From a bacterium (GTDB lineage Bacteria > Elusimicrobiota > Elusimicrobia > Elusimicrobiales > UBA9959): DNA of 64,000 nt. Shown here piece after piece: positions 47,049 to 55,697 of the stretch. A program made the position numbers and the translations under genes. The notes beneath the pieces were generated by a model, which was not told where the DNA came from, made no database searches, and worked only from the letters and a program-made list of their open reading frames with translations. The stretch is from assembly GCA_021789695.1 (NCBI GenBank), contig JAJYJH010000004.1:62001-126000 (forward strand), in the 5' to 3' direction. How positions within the stretch are numbered: position 1 is the stretch's first letter; each line of letters starts with the position of its first letter.

Positions 47049-47444
47049 TCAGCGCCGCGGGCCGCCCCGGCGGCGCTCTTTAAGCAGATCTTCCGGAGGG
47101 CGCCCGGTGTCCCAGGTCTCGGTCAGCAGGGCGGCCGCCTCCGCGCCGGAAAGTTTCCCGGCGGCGGAGAGCGCCGCTATCCTGACCAGCGCCGCGGGCT
47201 TCGGCGCCCGGACCGGTATCCCGCTGTGCGGTATTTTCAGCTCCGCCAGCCTCGAGAGAAAAACCCCGGTTATCAGGTCTATCACGGCCTTGGAGCCGGC
47301 GCCTATAGCGGCCGCTTCCTGCATACAAGCCGTAACATAGGCCGCCAACTCCGGGCTGGCGGCCGCGGCGGCCGCATCCGCCGCGCTCAGCGCGTATTCC
47401 CTGCTGAACATCCGCTGCAGGCGTTCTCGATTGGAGGGGATCAT
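47049..47444 (-). CDS. Stand-alone GatB/YqeY C-terminal-domain-like protein
   Basis: The 131-residue protein aligns by eye with the C-terminal helical and tail domains of amidotransferase subunit GatB: REYALSAADA (GatB YGLSEYDA), ELAAYVTACM, then KPAALVRIAALSAAGKLSGAEA (GatB LAELIKLIEDGTISGKIA) and TGRPPEDLLKE. The catalytic cradle domain of GatB is absent. The ATG at 47444 overlaps the Nudix stop by four bases and follows a ggagg, so a true gene seems likelier than a broken one. The tail domain binds tRNA in GatB and in YqeY; here the role is unknown. Confidence 0.6.
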   Translation of the reverse strand: MIPSNRERLQRMFSREYALSAADAAAAAASPELAAYVTACMQEAAAIGAGSKAVIDLITGVFLSRLAELKIPHSGIPVRAPKPAALVRIAALSAAGKLSGAEAAALLTETWDTGRPPEDLLKERRRGGPRR

Positions 47445-47854
47445 GCGCTTTTCAGCAGTTCCAGCAGTTTGAAATCGCTGGGATAGGAGAGCTCCCTGCG
47501 GGCTTCTTCCAGCGCCAGCCACCTGACGTCCAGGACCTCGTCCGGAGTTGAGGGCACTCCGTCCCCGCCGACGCGTTTCAGCAGATACCAGCGCACGTCC
47601 TTGTCCACCGGGACTCCGTGGCGGGTGAAAGAATAGCGCGCGGTCGCCAGGTCCGAAAGTATTTCGCATTTCCAGCCGGTCTCTTCCAGCACCTCGCGCA
47701 GGGCCGCCTGTTCAGCCGTCTCCCCGGGGTCCAGGTGGCCCTTTGGGAAGGTCCAGACCTCCCGGCCCTCAAGGTTGCGCATCCGGATGAGCAGGACCCG
47801 GCCGTCCTCTAAAATGACGCCGCCGGCGGAGTGCTCCTGTCTAATTTCCTGCAT
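47441..47854 (-). CDS. Nudix hydrolase (MutT-like)
   Basis: The 137-residue protein carries a full Nudix box, GHLDPGETAEQAALREVLEE followed by TG, which binds metal and cuts nucleoside diphosphate-linked compounds. The beginning SAGGVILEDGRVLLIRMRN and KGH match bis(5'-nucleosyl)-tetraphosphatase-like enzymes. The ATG at 47854 has a gggaagg ribosome site; a much longer frame upstream is only the shadow of the helicase gene. The gene follows pcrA by 32 bases. Confidence 0.87.
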   Translation of the reverse strand: MQEIRQEHSAGGVILEDGRVLLIRMRNLEGREVWTFPKGHLDPGETAEQAALREVLEETGWKCEILSDLATARYSFTRHGVPVDKDVRWYLLKRVGGDGVPSTPDEVLDVRWLALEEARRELSYPSDFKLLELLKSA

Positions 47855-47886
47855 CCTTCCCCCTGAACTGGAAATTATGATAGCAA

Positions 47887-50079
47887 TTATATCGGCTGCA
47901 GCGGCGCGTACTTCAACATGAAGGTCTGGCGAACCCCTGAATCGAACACTACGGTCACTTTGGCCAGCTCGCCGGAGCCTATCTGGTCGATCACGCGACC
48001 GGGGCCGTGGATGGGGTGCATGACCTTGCGGCCTTTGCCTACGCGCGGCATGGCCGGCGGCGGCGAATAGGAGGAGATCATCTGCACGTCCTCCTCGCCG
48101 CGGCGCGGCGCGGTTTCTTTGGCCACCTTGCTTTCGAAGATAAAGCGGCTGGCCAGGTTGGGATAGGTGGTGCCGTAGACGCGGCGCGTGCCGGCCCAGG
48201 TGATGTAGAGACGCTCTTTGGCGCGCGTCATGCCCACGTAGGCGAGGCGCCGCTCCTCCTCGAGGTCCTCCTCGGAAGAGTTGGCCGCGTTGATAGGGAA
48301 CAGGTTCTCCTCCAGACCGGTCAGGAACACGGCCGGGAACTCTAGGCCCTTGGCCAGGTGCACCGTCATCAGCGTGACCGCGTGGGCGTCGGTGTTCATG
48401 GAGTCCACCTGGCTGGCCAGCATCACGTCCTCTAAATACTTGTGCAGCGTCGGGGCCTGGCCTTCCTTGGTGCAGCGCTCCTCGAAATCCTTCACGGCGT
48501 TCACGAGTTCCTGCAGATTGCCCAGGCGCGCGAGCGACTCCTGCGGGTCCTTCTCGGCCTCGTCCTCGCACATCTTCCAGTAGCCGGAGTTGGTGAGGAT
48601 CTTCTCCAGCATCGCGCTCGGAGTGGCGCTGAACAGGTCCGACTTCACGCCTTCCAGCAGGTCGAAAAATTCCTTGATGCCGCGGCGGGCGGTATTGGTG
48701 ATGTCCGGCACCTGTTCCGCAGAGAGGAAGGCGTCGTAGAGCGGCATCTCCTTTTGGCGGGAATAGCCGAGCACCCGCTCGACGGCCGTCTTGCCTATGC
48801 CGCGCGCCGGCAGGTTGATGACGCGCAGCAGGCTGACCGTGTCGGCGGGGTTCACCAGCAGTTTCAGGTAGGCCAGCGTGTCCTTGACCTCCTTGCGCTC
48901 GTAGAAGCGCATGGAGCCGATGAGCCGGTAGGGGACGCGGCGGTTGCGACAGGCCTCTTCGAAGGCGCGGCTCTGGTTGTTGGTGCGGTAGAAAACGGCG
49001 ATGTCGTTATAGCCGAGGCCGCCGCGGTTGGTCAGCTCGCGGATCTCCTCCACGACGCCCCTGGCCTCCTCGTTCTCGTTGCCGAACTCCATCACGCGGG
49101 GCGGCTCGCCGTGGTCGGCCTTGGTCCAGAGGTTCTTGGGGCGGCGGTTGCGGTTGTGCTTTATTACCTCGTTGGCCGCGTGCAGGATGCGCGCCGTGGA
49201 ACGGTAGTTCTCCTCCAGTACCACGGTGGCCGCGTCGGGGAAATCCTTCTCGAACTCCATGATGTTTCGGATGTCGGCGCCGCGCCAGCCGTAGACGCTC
49301 TGGTCCGGGTCGCCCACCACGCAGAGGTTCTTGTGCTTGGCCGAGAGGGTCTTAACCAGCACGTATTGCGCGTGGTTGGTGTCCTGGTACTCGTCCACGA
49401 GGATGTACTGGAACATCTCCTGGAAGTAGCCGCGGATCTCCTCTTTCTCGTTGAGGAGCTCTACCGTGCGCACGATCAGGTCTCCGAAGTCGAGCGCGCC
49501 GGCCTCGACGAGTTTCTTCTGGTAGCGCAGGTAGATCCTCGCGGCCTTGAGCCTGGCTTCGTCGCCCACGGCCTGCGCGTTTATCATATAACTGGCCGCG
49601 TCCAGCAGGTCGTCCTTGGCCCGCGAGACGATGGAGAGGTACATGGAGGCCTTGTTCTTCTCCTCCGCCAGCCCCAATTCCTCCATCGCGAGGCTGATCA
49701 GCTTCTTTTGGTCGTCGTCGTCGTAGATGACGAAATCGTTCTTGACGCCTATCAGCCGGCCGTGAGCCCTCAGGACGCGCGCGCCGAGCGCGTGGAAGGT
49801 GTGGATCCACATACCGCCGGAGTACGGCACCAGCCTGCCGACGCGGTGCTGCATCTCCTGCGCGGCCTTATTGGTGAACGTGATGGCGAGAATGCGCGAC
49901 GGGGAGACGCCGGAGGCTATCAGCAGGGCTATCTTGGAGGTCAGCGTCTTGGTTTTACCGGTGCCAGCCCCGGCCAGGATCAGCAGCGGGCCGGCGAAAT
50001 ATTGCACGGCCTCGCTCTGCTTCGGGTTCAGGCCTAACTTGGGCAGCAGCGCCGGGTTCAGGTTGAGGTCGAGGCTCAC
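47887..50079 (-). CDS. pcrA: UvrD/PcrA-type DNA helicase
   Basis: The 730-residue superfamily 1A helicase moves 3' to 5' on DNA in repair and in removal of recombination intermediates. LNPKQSEAV (Q motif), AGAGTGKT (motif I), ITFTNKAAQEM (Ia), VDEYQDTN (II), VVGDPDQSVYGWRGA (III), VLEENYRSTARI (IV), MTVHLAKGLEF (V) and VGMTRAKERLY (VI) are all intact. The C-terminal TUDOR-like tail (GKGRKVMHPIHGPGRVID, then LKYAPLQPI) binds RNA polymerase in PcrA, supporting this name. Confidence 0.96.
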   Translation of the reverse strand: MSLDLNLNPALLPKLGLNPKQSEAVQYFAGPLLILAGAGTGKTKTLTSKIALLIASGVSPSRILAITFTNKAAQEMQHRVGRLVPYSGGMWIHTFHALGARVLRAHGRLIGVKNDFVIYDDDDQKKLISLAMEELGLAEEKNKASMYLSIVSRAKDDLLDAASYMINAQAVGDEARLKAARIYLRYQKKLVEAGALDFGDLIVRTVELLNEKEEIRGYFQEMFQYILVDEYQDTNHAQYVLVKTLSAKHKNLCVVGDPDQSVYGWRGADIRNIMEFEKDFPDAATVVLEENYRSTARILHAANEVIKHNRNRRPKNLWTKADHGEPPRVMEFGNENEEARGVVEEIRELTNRGGLGYNDIAVFYRTNNQSRAFEEACRNRRVPYRLIGSMRFYERKEVKDTLAYLKLLVNPADTVSLLRVINLPARGIGKTAVERVLGYSRQKEMPLYDAFLSAEQVPDITNTARRGIKEFFDLLEGVKSDLFSATPSAMLEKILTNSGYWKMCEDEAEKDPQESLARLGNLQELVNAVKDFEERCTKEGQAPTLHKYLEDVMLASQVDSMNTDAHAVTLMTVHLAKGLEFPAVFLTGLEENLFPINAANSSEEDLEEERRLAYVGMTRAKERLYITWAGTRRVYGTTYPNLASRFIFESKVAKETAPRRGEEDVQMISSYSPPPAMPRVGKGRKVMHPIHGPGRVIDQIGSGELAKVTVVFDSGVRQTFMLKYAPLQPI

Positions 50080-50089
50080 TTCCGGCTCC

Positions 50090-51163
50090 TCAGACGTTGA
50101 ACTTGAAGAAGCAGACGTCGCCGTCCTTCATGACGTAGTCTTTGCCTTCGGAGCGGATTAGGCCCTTCTCGCGCAGCGTTTTCTCGTCCTTGTATCTCAT
50201 GATGTCGTCGAAAGAATAGACGTCTGCGCGGATGAAGCCCTTCTCGAAGTCAGTGTGGATGCGGCCGGCCGCCTGTGGGGCCTTGAGGCCGCGCTTGAGG
50301 CTCCACGCGCGCACCTCGTCCTCGGACCCGGCCGTAAAGAAGCTGATCAGGTCCAGCAGCCTGTAACCGGCTATCGCCATCTTCTCGAGGCCGGTGTACT
50401 CCTCGCCGAGGTCCTGCAGGAAGACCGCCTTCTCCTCGTCGGGCAGCTCAATGATCTCGGACTCTATCTTGGCGGAGATCTCCACCAGCACGGCGTTCCG
50501 GGCCTTCAAAAAGCCGCGCAGCTTCGCGAGCACCTCTTTGTCGGGCTGCTCCGAGGTGTTAGCGACGAAAAAAACAGGCTTAGTGGTCAGCAGGTTGAAG
50601 TCGCGGACCTCTTCGGCGGAATAGCCCGCGTCCCGCGCCGGCCTGTCGTCCTCGAGCAGCTTTTTGACCTTCTCCAGCTTTACCTGCCGCTCCTCGGCCT
50701 CCTTCGTGCGGGCCTTCAGGTCGCGCTGGTTCTTCTCCAGCGCCTTATCGATGGCCTCCAGGTCGGCGAGAATGAGTTCGGTCTCTATGACCTCTATGTC
50801 GCGCACGGGGTCTATTTCTCCCAGCACGTGCACGACGTCGGGATCCTTGAACACGCGCACTACCTGCACTATGGCGTCCACCTCGCGGATGTTGGCCAGG
50901 AACTTGTTGCCCAGGCCTTCGCCGCGGCTGGCGCCCTTTACCAGGCCGGCGATGTCGACGAACTTGATGTAGGAGGGCACCTTCTTCGGCGGCTTGAACA
51001 GGTCGAACAGCGCGTCGAGGCGCTTATCCGGCACGGGCACCACGCCCACGTTCGGGTCTATGGTGGTGAAAGGGTAGTTGGAGGAGGCCGCCCCCGCGCG
51101 CGTCAGCGCGTTGAATAGGGTCGATTTCCCCACATTGGGCAAACCTACGATGCCGATTTCCAT
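50090..51163 (-). CDS. ychF: Obg-like ATPase YchF
   Basis: The 357-residue protein has the P-loop [15 protein letters not shown], the switch region [30 protein letters not shown] and a C-terminal TGS domain ([16 protein letters not shown], ending [13 protein letters not shown]). YchF binds ATP, associates with ribosomes and takes part in stress response. Length is normal. It is followed after 10 bases by pcrA. Confidence 0.96.
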   Translation of the reverse strand: MEIGIVGLPNVGKSTLFNALTRAGAASSNYPFTTIDPNVGVVPVPDKRLDALFDLFKPPKKVPSYIKFVDIAGLVKGASRGEGLGNKFLANIREVDAIVQVVRVFKDPDVVHVLGEIDPVRDIEVIETELILADLEAIDKALEKNQRDLKARTKEAEERQVKLEKVKKLLEDDRPARDAGYSAEEVRDFNLLTTKPVFFVANTSEQPDKEVLAKLRGFLKARNAVLVEISAKIESEIIELPDEEKAVFLQDLGEEYTGLEKMAIAGYRLLDLISFFTAGSEDEVRAWSLKRGLKAPQAAGRIHTDFEKGFIRADVYSFDDIMRYKDEKTLREKGLIRSEGKDYVMKDGDVCFFKFNV

Positions 51164-51324
51164 AATCTTTCCTTAAAGGACGGGGCCGAATATTTTGTCG
51201 CAGACCAGATTTTATAAAGATTGTGCCCGCTCCTTCCAGCGCCAAGCGCTCTCTTTGCCAGGCGCGGCCCGGCCCGGCCCCCGAATTTGCTAATATTCTC
51301 CATGATCGGCAGCTGTACGGTAAA

Positions 51325-51996
51325 ATGACGGATTTCGACCGCAGCGCGGAGAGCTACGACCGCTGGTACGACGAGCACCGGCCGGTCTATCTTTCCGAGT
51401 TAAGGGCCATACGCGCGGCGCTGCCCAAGCGCGGCCGCGGCCTCGAGATAGGCGCCGGGACGGGGCGTTTCGCCTCGGAACTCGGCATAAAAATCGGCGT
51501 GGAGCCTTCCGCCGCGATGGCCGCGCTGGCGCGCGGCCGCGGCTTAGAGGTCCACCTGGCGCGCGCTGAAAAACTGCCTTTCTCCGATAATTCCTTCGGT
51601 TTCGCGCTGATGGCCGCGGCCCTCTGTTTCGTTAAGAGGCCGCTGGCGGCGCTGAAGGAGGCTCGCCGCGTTATAAAGCCTGGCGGGCGGCTGGTGCTGG
51701 CGATTATCGACGGCGACAGCCCGGCCGGCAGAAAGTACTGGAGTAAAAGGGCCGGCCGCCATTTCTACAGGGGGGCCAGGCCCCTCGGCGCCGCCGCCGC
51801 GGCCGTCCTGCTGAAAGAGCTGGGGTTCGGCGGGATAAAAACTTTCCAGACGCTGTCCTCGCAGCCGGAGGACGTAAAAAAGCCTGAGCCGGTGCGGGCG
51901 GGCCACGGCGAGGGGATTTTTGTGGTGATTTCGGCAATAAAGGCCAAAAGGCGCGCGCCGCGCGCCGGAGGCGGAACAAAGAGGAGACTGAAATGA
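51325..51996 (+). CDS. SAM-dependent class I methyltransferase
   Basis: The 223-residue protein has motif I GLEIGAGTGRFASEL, LPFSDNSFGFALM and VIKPGGRLVLAIID, typical of Methyltransferase_11 enzymes acting on small molecules. The frame runs further upstream, but family starts and context favour ATG 51325 (MTDFDRSAESYDRWYDEHRP). The basic tail KAKRRAPRAGGGTKRR is unusual. Overlaps the DsrE-like gene by four bases; substrate unknown. Confidence 0.8.
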   Translation: MTDFDRSAESYDRWYDEHRPVYLSELRAIRAALPKRGRGLEIGAGTGRFASELGIKIGVEPSAAMAALARGRGLEVHLARAEKLPFSDNSFGFALMAAALCFVKRPLAALKEARRVIKPGGRLVLAIIDGDSPAGRKYWSKRAGRHFYRGARPLGAAAAAVLLKELGFGGIKTFQTLSSQPEDVKKPEPVRAGHGEGIFVVISAIKAKRRAPRAGGGTKRRLK

Positions 51997-52343
51997 AGAA
52001 CCTGTTCATACTCAACGAGCAGCCCTACGGCGGAGAGAGGAGCTACAACGCGCTGCGCCTGGCCGTGTCGCTTGGCAAGAGCGCAGACCAGAAGGTCCGT
52101 GTCTTCCTGATGGCCGACGCTGCCGCCTGCGGCCTCAAGAACCAGAAGACGCCGCAGGGCTACTATAACATCGAGCATATGTTGAAACTCGTGACGAGGC
52201 AGGGCGGCGAGATAAGCGTCTGCGGCTCCTGCATGGACGCGCGCGGCATCTCCGAGGAGATGCTGACCGAAGGCGCCAGGCGCGGCACGCTGGCCATCCT
52301 CACCGAATGGACCGCCTGGGCCGACAAGGTGCTGGTGTTCTAA
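51993..52343 (+). CDS. DsrE/DsrF-like sulfur-relay family protein
   Basis: The 116-residue protein has the DsrE fold start NLFILNEQPYGGERSYNALR, RVFLMADAAACGLKNQ and the Cys pair ISVCGSCMDARGI of YchN/DsrE proteins, in which one Cys can carry persulfide sulfur. It is co-transcribed with the methyltransferase before it and the phosphatase after it. A role in sulfur trafficking is possible; no dsr or tus genes are present. Confidence 0.85.
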   Translation: MKNLFILNEQPYGGERSYNALRLAVSLGKSADQKVRVFLMADAAACGLKNQKTPQGYYNIEHMLKLVTRQGGEISVCGSCMDARGISEEMLTEGARRGTLAILTEWTAWADKVLVF

Positions 52344-52353
52344 TGGGCCGGTT

Positions 52354-53217
52354 ATGAAGAGTCTCCTTTTCCTTTCCCTGCTAGCCCTGCCGGCGGGCGT
52401 CGTTGGCGCCGCCGCTGCGGAGCCGCCCTGCGCCTGCGACAGGTGCGTGGCGGCCTACGGCGACATCCGCTCCGGCTACGATGTCCACCGCAAGATAGTC
52501 TCGCTGATAGAGGCCGCCCATCCGAAGGCCGTCTTCAACGTCGGCGACATGGTCTCCAAGGGGGGGCGCGGGGACGAGTGGAAGACCTTCGCTGAGATAA
52601 CGAATGGCCTGCGCGCCTCGGCTTCCTACTATGCGGCGCTGGGCAACCACGAGAAAGGCGGCGTCGGGGAGTTCGAGTCGCTGTTCCACTATCCCGGCAA
52701 CGGCAGATGGTACGCTGCCGAGGCGCCCGGCGCGCGCTTTATAGTGCTGGACTATCTCTCCCCGATGGGCAAGGGCAGCGCCCAGTACAAGTGGCTGGCG
52801 AAAGAGCTGGCGAGGCCCCGCGGCGGGGACAAGTTCGTGATAGTGGTGATGCACAAGCCGCTGATGAGCACCGGTCACCACGGTCGCGACAAATGGCCGG
52901 CTGGCAAGGACCTGGAGCGGCTCTTCAAGGCGCGTGGCGTGGACCTGGTAATCTCCGGCCACGACCATGACTACGAAAGGCTGGAGCGCGGCGGACTGAC
53001 GCAGGTGGTGACCGGCGGCGGCGGCGCGCCGCTGCGCCCTGAGGCCTTCAAGAGCCCCTACAGCAGGATATTCCGGGAGACCTACAACTACACGCTCCTT
53101 TCCGTCTGCGGCGACGCGCTTAAGCTGGAGGCCTTCGACCAGGACGGCAAACCGATAGACAGCTTCACTCTGAAAGCCCGCCAACAGGAAGCGCCGCGGG
53201 CGGCGGTCAAAAATTAA
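52354..53217 (+). CDS. Secreted metallophosphoesterase
   Basis: The 287-residue protein has a signal peptide (to about GAAAAEPP) and a calcineurin-like core: YGDIRSG, GDMVSKG, GNHEKG, VVMHKPLMS and SGHDHDYER, the order of purple acid phosphatase-like enzymes. The first motif reads GDIR where the usual form is GDxH, as in a known subfamily. Three Cys near the start (PPCACDRC) may be disulfide-bound. Acts in the periplasm or outside; substrate unknown. Confidence 0.87.
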   Translation: MKSLLFLSLLALPAGVVGAAAAEPPCACDRCVAAYGDIRSGYDVHRKIVSLIEAAHPKAVFNVGDMVSKGGRGDEWKTFAEITNGLRASASYYAALGNHEKGGVGEFESLFHYPGNGRWYAAEAPGARFIVLDYLSPMGKGSAQYKWLAKELARPRGGDKFVIVVMHKPLMSTGHHGRDKWPAGKDLERLFKARGVDLVISGHDHDYERLERGGLTQVVTGGGGAPLRPEAFKSPYSRIFRETYNYTLLSVCGDALKLEAFDQDGKPIDSFTLKARQQEAPRAAVKN

Positions 53218-53241
53218 AGCTTTATAGAAGGAGGCCGCTTC

Positions 53242-53670
53242 ATGAAGTGGATAACCCGCTCTCACGTGCATGTGGACAGGGTGGCCTGCCCGTGGCTTAT
53301 TAAAAGGTTCATAGATTCCGAGGCCGAGTTCCTCTTTGTCGCGGCCTCGGCGGTGGAGGAGACCGCCGCGAAGACCGGGGCAATCCCGTTCGACATAAAA
53401 GGCGTGGAGCTGGGCCACCACGGAGACAGGTGCACCTTCTGGGCGCTGATGGATAAGTACGGCCTGAAGGACCCGGCCCTGCTGAGGCTGGCCGAGGTGG
53501 TGAACGCGGCCGACACAGGCAGGCCGCAGGCGCACCCTTACGCCCCAGGCCTGGAAGCTGCCTCCAGGGGCTTCTCCCTGATGTTCCCCGACGACGGAGA
53601 GAACCTGCGCAGGCAGTTCGCTGTCTATGACGCGCTCTACGCCTGCCTCAGGACCGAAGCCGGTAAATGA
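53242..53670 (+). CDS. ChrB C-terminal-domain protein
   Basis: The 142-residue protein begins WITRSHVHVDRVACPWLIKRFIDSEAEFLFV, the signature of the ChrB C-terminal domain, linked in other bacteria to chromate resistance and to Mn superoxide dismutase loci. The DNA-binding N-terminal part of full ChrB is absent. A four-base overlap ties it to the MFS transporter. There is no ChrA chromate pump here, so chromate resistance is doubtful. Confidence 0.85.
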   Translation: MKWITRSHVHVDRVACPWLIKRFIDSEAEFLFVAASAVEETAAKTGAIPFDIKGVELGHHGDRCTFWALMDKYGLKDPALLRLAEVVNAADTGRPQAHPYAPGLEAASRGFSLMFPDDGENLRRQFAVYDALYACLRTEAGK

Positions 53671-54833
53671 GCCTGGACAAGCCCTTCAAGAACCTCGCCA
53701 TACTCCTGTCGGCCGCCGTCTTCATAGAGATGGGCGAGAAGATGGGGGAGCGCTTCCTGCCGCTCTACATAACGGCGCTCGGCGGCACCGCCCTGGCAGT
53801 GGGCTTCCTGAACGCCGCCGACAACCTGCTCAGCGCCGTCTACTCGCTGCCCGGCGGCTGGCTGAGCGACAGGCTGGGCTACAAGAGATCCCTCGTCCTC
53901 TTCAATCTCGCCGCCATAGCCGGCTACCTGGTCGTAATTCTTTTCCCTTCGTGGAAGGCCGCGCTGCTGGGCGCGGTGCTTTTCATCTCGTGGTCGGCGG
54001 TCTCGCTGCCGGCCATCATGAGCGCCATAGCCCGCCTGCTGCCGTTCCACAAGCGCACGCTCGGAGTCTCGCTGCATTCGCTGGCCAGGCGCGTGCCGAT
54101 GGCGCTGGGGCCTGTGTTGGGCGGCTTCTGCGTGCAGTACTACGGCGAGCGGGATGGCGTGCGGCTGGCCTTCGGTTTCGCTCTGGCGCTGGCCGTCATC
54201 GCTCTCTTTTTGCAGCATTATTTTCTGGAGCACGTGGAGCCACCGGAGCCCGCGGCCGGCGGCGTAGACCCGCTGCGCATCCTGCGCGCGGCCGGGCCGA
54301 AGCTCCGGCGCCTGCTTGCCGCCGACATTTTGATAAGGTTCTGCGAACAAATCCCGTACGCCTTCGTCGTCATCTGGTGCGTCAAGGACGCGAAGATAAG
54401 CCCGGTAGCCTTCGGCCTGCTGACTGCCCTGGAGATGGCCGTGGCCGTGCTTATCTACATCCCGGTGGCGAGGATGGTGGAGAAGACCGGAAGGAAAAAG
54501 CCGTACATAGCCGCCACCTTCGTTTTCTTCACCGCGTTCCCGCTGGCGCTGCTGTTTTCCAGGACCCTGCCCGCCCTTGCGGCGGCTTTCGCCGTGCGCG
54601 GTCTTAAGGAGTTCGGCGAGCCGACTCGCAAGGCCCTGATCCTGGACCTCTCTCCGGAGAACGGCCGCGCCGGCGTCTACGGGGCCTATTATTTCGTCAG
54701 GGACGCGGTGGTGGCGCTGGCGGCGTTAGGGGGAGGATTCCTGTGGGAGGCGTCTCCCCGGGCGAACCTGCTGACCGCCTTCGCCTTCGGCGTGCTGGGT
54801 ACCTCCTATTTCCTGCTCCGCTGCGAAGACTAG
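53667..54833 (+). CDS. Major facilitator superfamily transporter
   Basis: The 388-residue protein has about 12 membrane helices and the MFS loop motif GGWLSDRLGYKRSLVL between helices 2 and 3. The N-terminal EMGEKMGERFLPLYITALGG and LHSLARRVPMALGPVLGG are typical of putative drug or metabolite exporters. It is coupled to the ChrB-domain gene. Substrate not predictable. Confidence 0.87.
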   Translation: MSLDKPFKNLAILLSAAVFIEMGEKMGERFLPLYITALGGTALAVGFLNAADNLLSAVYSLPGGWLSDRLGYKRSLVLFNLAAIAGYLVVILFPSWKAALLGAVLFISWSAVSLPAIMSAIARLLPFHKRTLGVSLHSLARRVPMALGPVLGGFCVQYYGERDGVRLAFGFALALAVIALFLQHYFLEHVEPPEPAAGGVDPLRILRAAGPKLRRLLAADILIRFCEQIPYAFVVIWCVKDAKISPVAFGLLTALEMAVAVLIYIPVARMVEKTGRKKPYIAATFVFFTAFPLALLFSRTLPALAAAFAVRGLKEFGEPTRKALILDLSPENGRAGVYGAYYFVRDAVVALAALGGGFLWEASPRANLLTAFAFGVLGTSYFLLRCED

Positions 54834-54858
54834 CCGCCCGGGCCCAGTCTCCCTCTTT

Positions 54859-54900
54859 AGATTACAAAGTTATAATGCCGTGGAAAGAGCCGTGTAATCT
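54859..54900. promoter_or_regulatory. Inverted repeat flanking a TATAAT before the efflux operon
   Basis: AGATTACA (54859-54866) and TGTAATCT (54893-54900) are exact reverse complements with a TATAAT (54871-54876) between them. The centre-to-centre distance is 34 bases, about three helical turns, which would put two half-sites on one face of the DNA. It may be an operator for the RND efflux genes. Confidence 0.4.
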
Positions 54901-54922
54901 TGGCGGGGTACACTAGGAACCT

Positions 54923-55696
54923 ATGGGTCTGCGCGGAAAGTGGCGTTGGATGTTGCGCTTGAACATGGCTTTTGATATGCTGTGTTATATGCTGTATATG
55001 CCGGGGAAGTTGCGGCGATATGGACACATCCGGGGCGTGGTCGCGGGGCTGTTCTGCGCGGCCTGCCTTTTTTACGTCTTCCCGGCCGCCGCTGAGCCGC
55101 CGGCCTCGGCTGCGGGCACCGTCAAGGCCGTAAAGAAGACCTTTTCCGTCAGGCTGCGCGCTTACGCGCGGGTGGAGCCCTCGCTCGGCTGGAAGCTGCT
55201 GCCGCCCAAGGGCTGTCCGCCGGCCTCAAAAGAACTGCTGTGGCTGAAGGCCTCTTTTTACGGGACAGACATAAATAGCCTGCGCGCCGGTCTGGCAGGC
55301 AGCTTCGCGCCCGAGCGCGGCGGCGCGCCGGTGAAGGTGCGGGTCTGCTCCGTTTTCGACCTGCTGGAGCCGGACGGCGGCCGGGCCGTGGCCATGGTGG
55401 CGGTCGGCACGTCTCCTGGGTGGCTAAGCGGCCAGCTGGGTGCGGTCACGCTGAAAGGGCCTTCCAGGACGCTGGCGGCCGTGCCCACGCGGGCGCTGGT
55501 GCTGGACCGCGGCCGCTGGTGGGTGCTGGTGCGCACGCCCAAGGCAAACGTGCCTCGCGCCGTGGTGCCCGGTCCTTCGCGGGGCTGGCTGACCTTTATA
55601 GAAAGCGGCCTTTCCCCGGGGGAGGAAGTGGTCGCGGACGACGCCTACCTGGAATTCCACCGCAACATAGCCGGCAGCTACCAGCCGCCGGACTGA
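54923..55696 (+). CDS. Short RND efflux periplasmic adaptor-like protein
   Basis: The protein is 257 residues if it starts at ATG 54923; ATG 54998 would give a more usual signal sequence (MPGKLRRYGHIRGVVAGLFC and on). The C-terminal part (TLAAVPTRALVLDRGRWWVLV, then ESGLSPGEEVVADDAYLEF) matches the beta-barrel and membrane-proximal domains of efflux adaptors (HlyD/CusB type). The lipoyl and alpha-hairpin domains that normally reach TolC appear to be missing. It lies directly before the RND pump, so a role in the same complex is likely. Confidence 0.65.
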   Translation: MGLRGKWRWMLRLNMAFDMLCYMLYMPGKLRRYGHIRGVVAGLFCAACLFYVFPAAAEPPASAAGTVKAVKKTFSVRLRAYARVEPSLGWKLLPPKGCPPASKELLWLKASFYGTDINSLRAGLAGSFAPERGGAPVKVRVCSVFDLLEPDGGRAVAMVAVGTSPGWLSGQLGAVTLKGPSRTLAAVPTRALVLDRGRWWVLVRTPKANVPRAVVPGPSRGWLTFIESGLSPGEEVVADDAYLEFHRNIAGSYQPPD

Positions 55697-55697
55697 C

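Noticed and set aside
47049-47444. Pseudogene of gatB
   Set aside because: The frame starts at a domain border with a ribosome site and a coupled overlap, and no gatB remnants lie upstream; a small gene is likelier.
48442-50037. A 531-codon plus-strand frame
   Set aside because: Antisense to pcrA, whose helicase motifs are all intact.
52354-53217. Metallophosphatase thought to be inactive because motif 1 is GDIR
   Set aside because: A subfamily with GD-x-R at this place is known, and the other metal motifs are intact.
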